Positions 62,333 through 64,000 of a DNA stretch of 64,000 nt are shown one piece after another. Below the pieces are notes generated by a model. It worked only from the letters and a program-made list of their open reading frames with translations. It did not search any database and was not told where the DNA came from. Source of the DNA: Winogradskyella luteola (GTDB lineage: Bacteria > Bacteroidota > Bacteroidia > Flavobacteriales > Flavobacteriaceae); assembly GCF_019203985.1 (NCBI RefSeq), contig NZ_JAGSPD010000006.1, positions 124,001-188,000 of the forward strand, read 5' to 3'. Position 1 is the first letter of the stretch. Each line of letters opens with the position of its first letter. The position numbers and the translations under genes are program-made.

Positions 62333-62830
62333 TTGAATAGAAATGTCTTTATTACGCTACTTATAGTTTTCAATATTGCTATTGACCAAATTTCTAAAGT
62401 TATCGTAAGAAATAATATGGTACAAGGAGCTAGAGGTCAAATTGATGTTATTGAAGATTACTTTCAATTGATTTGGGTTGAAAACAAAGGCGCTTTCCTT
62501 GGTATGGGAAGTGACATGAATCCTACACTTCGCCTTATTTTTCTTTTAATTTTACCTACTGCTGTACTCATATATGTGATATACTATATTGTAAAAACAA
62601 AAGAATTAGATCGCCTAAGTGTAATAGCATTTTGCTGTATTATCGGCGGTGGTATTGCTAATGTTTTTGACCGCATTGTTTTTGGCGAAGTCACCGACTT
62701 TTTCTTTATTAAAATTACGGACAGTATAAAAACAGGCATCTTCAATGTAGCTGATCTTTCTGTAACCACAGGTATGATAATGCTACTTTTCAGTGGTGTG
62801 CTTAATAAAAAAGAAGGAAAATCTGCTTAA
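62333..62830 (+). CDS. lspA: lipoprotein signal peptidase
   Basis: 165 residues with four membrane helices. It has IDQISKVIVRNNM, the conserved ENKGAFLGMG, and the two catalytic-aspartate regions FGEVTDFFFIK and FNVADLSVTTG. It removes signal peptides from prolipoproteins, several of which are encoded in this window. The gene appears to start with TTG at 62333: there is no ATG in frame before residue 28 and the resulting N-terminus matches the family. Confidence 0.93.
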   Translation: MNRNVFITLLIVFNIAIDQISKVIVRNNMVQGARGQIDVIEDYFQLIWVENKGAFLGMGSDMNPTLRLIFLLILPTAVLIYVIYYIVKTKELDRLSVIAFCCIIGGGIANVFDRIVFGEVTDFFFIKITDSIKTGIFNVADLSVTTGMIMLLFSGVLNKKEGKSA

Positions 62831-63018
62831 CGTGCCAGTTGACAGTCTTCGCAATCTTTAACCTCTCCATAATACGTTTCGCGATATTTATGGAGTGTTT
62901 TAATCGGAATATTTAAGAATTGTTTTTTTATATAGGTGACTTTTGTAGACAATACACCCATTTGTTTTGAAAATCGACCTTCTTGCTTGGTCTCTCTTTT
63001 TATGCTTATCAATTTCAT
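62827..63018 (-). CDS. small conserved-looking basic protein
   Basis: 63 residues, very basic (MKLISIKRETKQEGRFSKQM), ending in a short CEDCQLAR motif with two cysteines. Not recognised with certainty. Codon use and composition look like a real gene. It overlaps the end of lspA by four bases. Possibly nucleic-acid binding, which is a guess from charge. Confidence 0.6.
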   Translation of the reverse strand: MKLISIKRETKQEGRFSKQMGVLSTKVTYIKKQFLNIPIKTLHKYRETYYGEVKDCEDCQLAR

Positions 63019-63195
63019 GCTTATTCAATTATCATTAGGCACAAAACAACAAAGACGAACAACCAATGCCAAGAAATAAGTGTTAAAATAGGGTTAAGTT
63101 TTTTTACGATTATCATATTGAAAATCAATATCTCAAACCTTTAATAGATTCACAAGGGAGACAAAAAATCGTTAAAAGATTTACAATTCAAAAAA

Positions 63196-64000
63196 TTACT
63201 GATTTTTATAAATCTTACCATTTTTCATCACAAAAGTGACGTTTTCCATAGTAGATATATCCTTCGTTGGATCATTATCAACAGCCACAATGTCTGCCAA
63301 ATAACCTGATTTAATTTGTCCTAATTGATCTTCCATTTTTAAAATCATGGCATTAGTAACTGTCGCACTCTGTATGGTTTCCATAGCTGGCATACCAGCT
63401 TCGACCATATAGCCAAACTCTTTTCCATTGTCTCCATGATAAAAAACAGCAGCGTCAGTACCAAAGGCTATACCTACACCAGCTTTGTAAGCTCTACCAA
63501 ACATATCCTGAATTTTAGGGCCAATATCTAAGGCTTTTGGCACAACAATTTCTGGATAGTAACCTTTAATTTTTGCTTTTTCAGACACAAACTTTCCAGC
63601 GGTTATGGTCGGCACTAAATATACGTCGTGTTTCTTCATGAGTTCCACAGTTTCTGCACTCATTAGAGTGCCGTGCTCTATGGTTTTTACTCCACCTAAA
63701 ATTGCACGTTGCATTCCTTCGTCTCCATGAGCGTGCGCAGCAACATGAAATCCATAATCCTTGGCCGTATCGCAAATGGCTTTAATTTCTTCTATGGTAA
63801 ACTGAGGGTTCTGTCCACTTTTGGCAACACTCAATACACCTCCTGTGGCTGTAATTTTTATTAAGTCTGCTCCATTTTTGTAACGCTGTCTTACTGCTTT
63901 TTTAGCATCTTCTACACCATTAACAACACCTTCCTTTGGCCCTGGATTGCCCATTAGGCTTTTCTTTGCGCCATTAGTTGGGTCTGCATGACCACCTGTA
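63196..64000 (-). CDS. amidohydrolase family protein (imidazolonepropionase-like), C-terminal part
   Basis: The frame remains open to the right edge, so at least 267 codons are present and the start lies beyond. Features of the metal-dependent amidohydrolase superfamily are [13 protein letters not shown], the [15 protein letters not shown] segment with the bridging Lys, [16 protein letters not shown] and [12 protein letters not shown] (His ligands), and [12 protein letters not shown] with the final Asp. The close relation is to prolidase/imidazolonepropionase-like secreted enzymes. The substrate may be a peptide or cyclic amide. Any signal peptide would be in the missing part. Confidence 0.9.
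   Translation of the reverse strand, partial: TGGHADPTNGAKKSLMGNPGPKEGVVNGVEDAKKAVRQRYKNGADLIKITATGGVLSVAKSGQNPQFTIEEIKAICDTAKDYGFHVAAHAHGDEGMQRAILGGVKTIEHGTLMSAETVELMKKHDVYLVPTITAGKFVSEKAKIKGYYPEIVVPKALDIGPKIQDMFGRAYKAGVGIAFGTDAAVFYHGDNGKEFGYMVEAGMPAMETIQSATVTNAMILKMEDQLGQIKSGYLADIVAVDNDPTKDISTMENVTFVMKNGKIYKNQ

Overview
The window is AT-rich chromosomal DNA of a Bacteroidota bacterium, almost certainly a marine member of the Flavobacteriaceae. The evidence is secreted proteins with type IX secretion C-terminal sorting domains, a DUF5686 TonB-dependent-style barrel, GLPGLI-like, DUF547 and DUF4136 lipoproteins, the absence of Shine-Dalgarno sequences, several Bacteroidota-type TAnnTTTG promoter boxes, and an arsenosugar biosynthesis cluster. 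No rRNA, tRNA, CRISPR array or complete insertion sequence was seen. Every functional call rests on reading the translations; no database search was run.

Regions. (1) 1-4154: branched-chain 2-oxoacid metabolism, with the end of an E2 acyltransferase, a branched-chain aminotransferase and an E1 alpha/beta fusion, plus a four-helix-bundle gene. (2) 4187-11317: two tandem bestrophin-like channels convergent with a SulP anion transporter, then a DUF4136 lipoprotein, urocanate hydratase with a coupled DUF5522 gene, and a small putative zincin. (3) 11307-18927: a 1219-residue type IX-sorted surface protein, a PLP-dependent deaminase, a glucosaminidase-LysM lipoprotein, hemL, and two small exported Spy/CpxP-like proteins.

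(4) 19350-26016 is the most unusual region: a polymorphic-toxin-like island. A secreted lipoprotein with a glycine-rich linker and a variable C-terminal tip is followed by putative immunity genes. Behind it lie two start-less fragments of toxin tips, one matching the tip of the intact gene and the other resembling the end of a PoNe-type PD-(D/E)xK DNase. Each fragment sits just before an immunity-type gene (DUF1963 and PoNi/DUF1911). Two PoNi paralogues share an almost identical 3' third while their 5' parts differ. A frameshifted ExbD-like gene closes the region.

(5) 26389-34167: an arsenosugar biosynthesis cluster (peroxidase-like protein, radical SAM ArsS, rhodanese, two glycosyltransferases, purine nucleoside phosphorylase, ArsM-like methyltransferase, fatty-acid-hydroxylase family protein, DUF547 lipoprotein), interrupted by a REP-associated tyrosine transposase between two related palindromes. 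(6) 34172-39100: minus-strand envelope genes. (7) 39331-47241: a flavin oxidoreductase, a membrane ferredoxin, and a translationally coupled run of a MORN/YwqK protein and two glycosyltransferases, then a GT-C mannosyltransferase. These may extend the arsenosugar or glycolipid pathway.

(8) 47238-64000: mostly housekeeping. DUF5686 protein, pyruvate dehydrogenase E1 beta, ETF beta and alpha, bifunctional nuclease, nucleoside transporter, thymidylate synthase, a dihydrofolate reductase fused to a two-helix membrane domain, fabD and lspA, and the end of an imidazolonepropionase-like amidohydrolase. Small REP-like palindromes recur at gene borders and in three places affect how a start or stop should be read.
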